Assembly (NCBI GenBank): GCA_016744695.1
Contig: JADGDV010000002.1
Location: forward strand, 124,001 to 188,000
DNA length: 64,000 nt
DNA from: Hahellaceae bacterium
GTDB lineage: Bacteria > Pseudomonadota > Gammaproteobacteria > Pseudomonadales > Oleiphilaceae
Reading direction: 5' to 3'
Part shown: positions 62,571 to 64,000 of the stretch, piece by piece
Layout: every line of letters begins with the position of its first letter
How positions within the stretch are numbered: position 1 is the first letter of the stretch
Program-made: the position numbers and the translations under genes
Notes under the pieces: model-generated
Told to the model about the DNA's origin: nothing
The model's input: the letters and a program-made list of their open reading frames with translations, nothing else
Databases searched by the model: none

Positions 62571-63467
62571 ATGAATTATTTACCTATAGACTACATAGAA
62601 CCAGTATTCCGACCTCCATCAGAAGCACGATCGCTGATACTTCAAGTAAGTAATGGTTGCTCTTATAATCGCTGTACTTTCTGCGACATGTATACATCGC
62701 CTCAGAAGAAGTTTAAACCAAAGGCCATCGCTGAGATTGAGAAAGATATTAAGACGGTTGCTGAAAAAATGCCGGGCATGACTCGATTTTTTCTTGCTGA
62801 TGGTGATGCGATGACGCTGTCTTTTAGGCGTCTTAAAGAAATTCTTGAATGCATTAATCAATACTTTCCTAGCATGGAGCGTGTTACTGCATATTGCTTG
62901 CCTAGAAACATTAAGAAAAAAACTGTTGAAGAATTAGCAGAGCTTAAGGGGCTTGGGTTAAGCATGGTTTATGTAGGTTGTGAATCAGGTGATGACAAGG
63001 TGCTTGAGTGTGTACAAAAAGGTGAGACCTTTGAAACCTCTAAAGATGCGCTTGTTAAGCTTAAAGCGGCAGGCATTAAATCTTCAGTTATGATCCTTAA
63101 TGGTTTAGGGGGGCGTAAGTTCTCTGAGCAGCATGCTATCAATACGGCTAGGCTAATGAATGAAACCCAACCTGAATTCGTATCAACGCTAGTTGTTTCG
63201 TTTCCAATGGGTGAAGAAAGATTTAGAGCCGGCTTCAATGGTGACTATGAGCCATTACAGCAAAGTGATTTGTTTACTGAAATTCGTACTTTTATTGCTC
63301 ACCTAGAGTTAAAGAATACAGTGTTCCGTTCTGATCATGCATCTAACTATTTAGTGCTAAAAGGGGATTTAGGTGCTGATAAGCAGGCGATGCTTGATAA
63401 AATCGACTTGGCTCTGAATAAGCCCGGAGCTATACCTTTAAGGCAAGAGTGGCAACGAGGGTTATAA
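62571..63467 (+). CDS. Radical SAM protein
   Basis: The 298-residue protein has the iron-sulfur motif NGCSYNRCTFCDMY (about 28-41), a C-x4-C-x2-C variant. FFLADGDAMTL (about 75-85) follows in the SAM-binding half, and VYVGCESGDDKVLECVQKGET (quoted across about 134-154). It belongs with the B12-independent Elp3/HemN-like radical SAM proteins of unknown substrate. It lies 4 bp before the DUF1285 gene, so the two probably share a transcript. A sigma-70-like TATAAT stands at 62524-62529, about 40 bases before the ATG. Confidence 0.87.
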   Translation: MNYLPIDYIEPVFRPPSEARSLILQVSNGCSYNRCTFCDMYTSPQKKFKPKAIAEIEKDIKTVAEKMPGMTRFFLADGDAMTLSFRRLKEILECINQYFPSMERVTAYCLPRNIKKKTVEELAELKGLGLSMVYVGCESGDDKVLECVQKGETFETSKDALVKLKAAGIKSSVMILNGLGGRKFSEQHAINTARLMNETQPEFVSTLVVSFPMGEERFRAGFNGDYEPLQQSDLFTEIRTFIAHLELKNTVFRSDHASNYLVLKGDLGADKQAMLDKIDLALNKPGAIPLRQEWQRGL

Positions 63468-63471
63468 GTTT

Positions 63472-64000
63472 ATGACTTCAAAATCTACAGCCGAACAGTT
63501 TGCGCATTCATTGAAAGAATTAAACCTGATAGTGGAGGGTGATAACACCAAGTTACCACCCGTTGATGACTGGCACCCGACAGTTTCTGGTGAAATTGAT
63601 ATACGCATCAATCGAGAAGGTATGTGGTTTTATCAAAACGAAGAAATGACAAGAAAAGCGATGGTTAAGCTCTTCTCGAGCATTTTGCGTCTTGATTCTG
63701 ACCAGAAGTATTACCTAGTATCGCCTGTTGAGAAAATGCGCATTACGGTAGATGTAGTGCCTTTTGCTATTGTTGATTTTCGTGTGGTCACACTAGAAGG
63801 CAAACAAGCTATTATCTTCAAGACCAATATTGAAGAAGACCTTGTGCTCAAAGACCCACAACAGTTTGTTGTCGACAAAAATGATAAAGAAGAGCCTATT
63901 CCTTTAATTACAGTAAGGAAAAACCTAAAAGGCCTGTTAAACAGAAATGTTTTTTATCAATTGGCTGATATAGCTGAGTTACATGAAGTAGAAGGGGTTG
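63472..64000 (+). CDS. DUF1285 protein, 3' end outside the window
   Basis: The frame from the ATG at 63472 is open to the window edge and gives 176 residues. LPPVDDWHPTVSGEIDIRI (about 28-46) and REGMWFYQNEEMTRKAMVKLFSSIL (about 48-72) are the DUF1285 hallmark, followed by YYLVSPVEKMRITVDVVPF. Bacterial members are about 180-190 residues long, so only a few codons are missing. Function unknown; the fold has been described as a two-domain all-beta protein. It follows the radical SAM gene by 4 bp. Confidence 0.9.
   Translation, partial: MTSKSTAEQFAHSLKELNLIVEGDNTKLPPVDDWHPTVSGEIDIRINREGMWFYQNEEMTRKAMVKLFSSILRLDSDQKYYLVSPVEKMRITVDVVPFAIVDFRVVTLEGKQAIIFKTNIEEDLVLKDPQQFVVDKNDKEEPIPLITVRKNLKGLLNRNVFYQLADIAELHEVEGV

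Noticed and set aside
1-64000. CRISPR arrays, tRNA or rRNA genes, prophage
   Set aside because: No regularly spaced repeats, no tRNA-like cloverleaf and no phage structural or integrase genes were recognised by eye. Short tRNAs could still be missed without a covariance search.

Overview
The window is a chromosomal piece of an AT-rich gammaproteobacterium, most likely marine and of the Pseudomonadales/Oceanospirillales type. The core gene sets point there: ycaR-kdsB-murB at the left edge, and phasin/PhaD-like, HsbR/HsbA-like, gpsA-DUF4389-sixA and DUF1285 genes at the right. This placement is inference from gene content; no rRNA or tRNA gene was found.

Layout. (1) 1-1926: lipopolysaccharide and peptidoglycan precursor genes. 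(2) 1927-5800: a toxin-antitoxin (TA) islet next to murB holding a RelE/Phd pair cut by an IS4-like element, a second Phd/RelE pair, a displaced duplicate of the murB 3' end, and a PIN/ribbon-helix-helix pair. (3) 5847-38873: an exopolysaccharide locus of the exosortase A (XrtA)/PEP-CTERM type. It has two UDP-sugar dehydrogenases on the minus strand, then a long plus-strand series: initiating sugar transferase, Wza-like export lipoprotein, chain-length protein, a kinase-like protein with a broken P-loop, an outer-membrane protein, two polysaccharide deacetylases, many glycosyltransferases, two acyltransferase-3 proteins, a putative polymerase/ligase, a flippase, an AsnB-like amidotransferase, XrtA fused to EpsI, and one PEP-CTERM protein. 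(4) 38913-41700: a second accessory islet with an orphan antitoxin, a MITE, HigBA, a decayed carbamoyltransferase, a displaced copy of the prsT 3' end with its terminator, and a DUF5397-like gene. (5) 41777-48739: prsT, prsR and prsK on the minus strand, with a TA pair of opposite orientation between prsR and prsK. (6) 48843-64000: housekeeping and envelope genes, with one more RelE/XRE pair at 53.3-53.9 kb.

How it fits together. The UDP-sugar dehydrogenases supply uronic-acid precursors. The initiating transferase and the glycosyltransferases build a lipid-linked repeat unit. The flippase and Wzy-like protein export and polymerise it, and the Wza/Wzz-like proteins carry it out. PrsK and PrsR form a two-component system acting through sigma-54. 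The only PEP-CTERM gene in the window has a well-placed -24/-12 sigma-54 promoter, so it is a likely PrsR target and XrtA substrate.

The least expected structure is the pair of islets that each leave a diverged second copy of a neighbouring core gene's 3' end on the far side (murB and prsT). I know of no named element that does this; recombination with a related strain is the plainest explanation. All similarity statements are from reading the sequence and from memory of the families; no searches were run.
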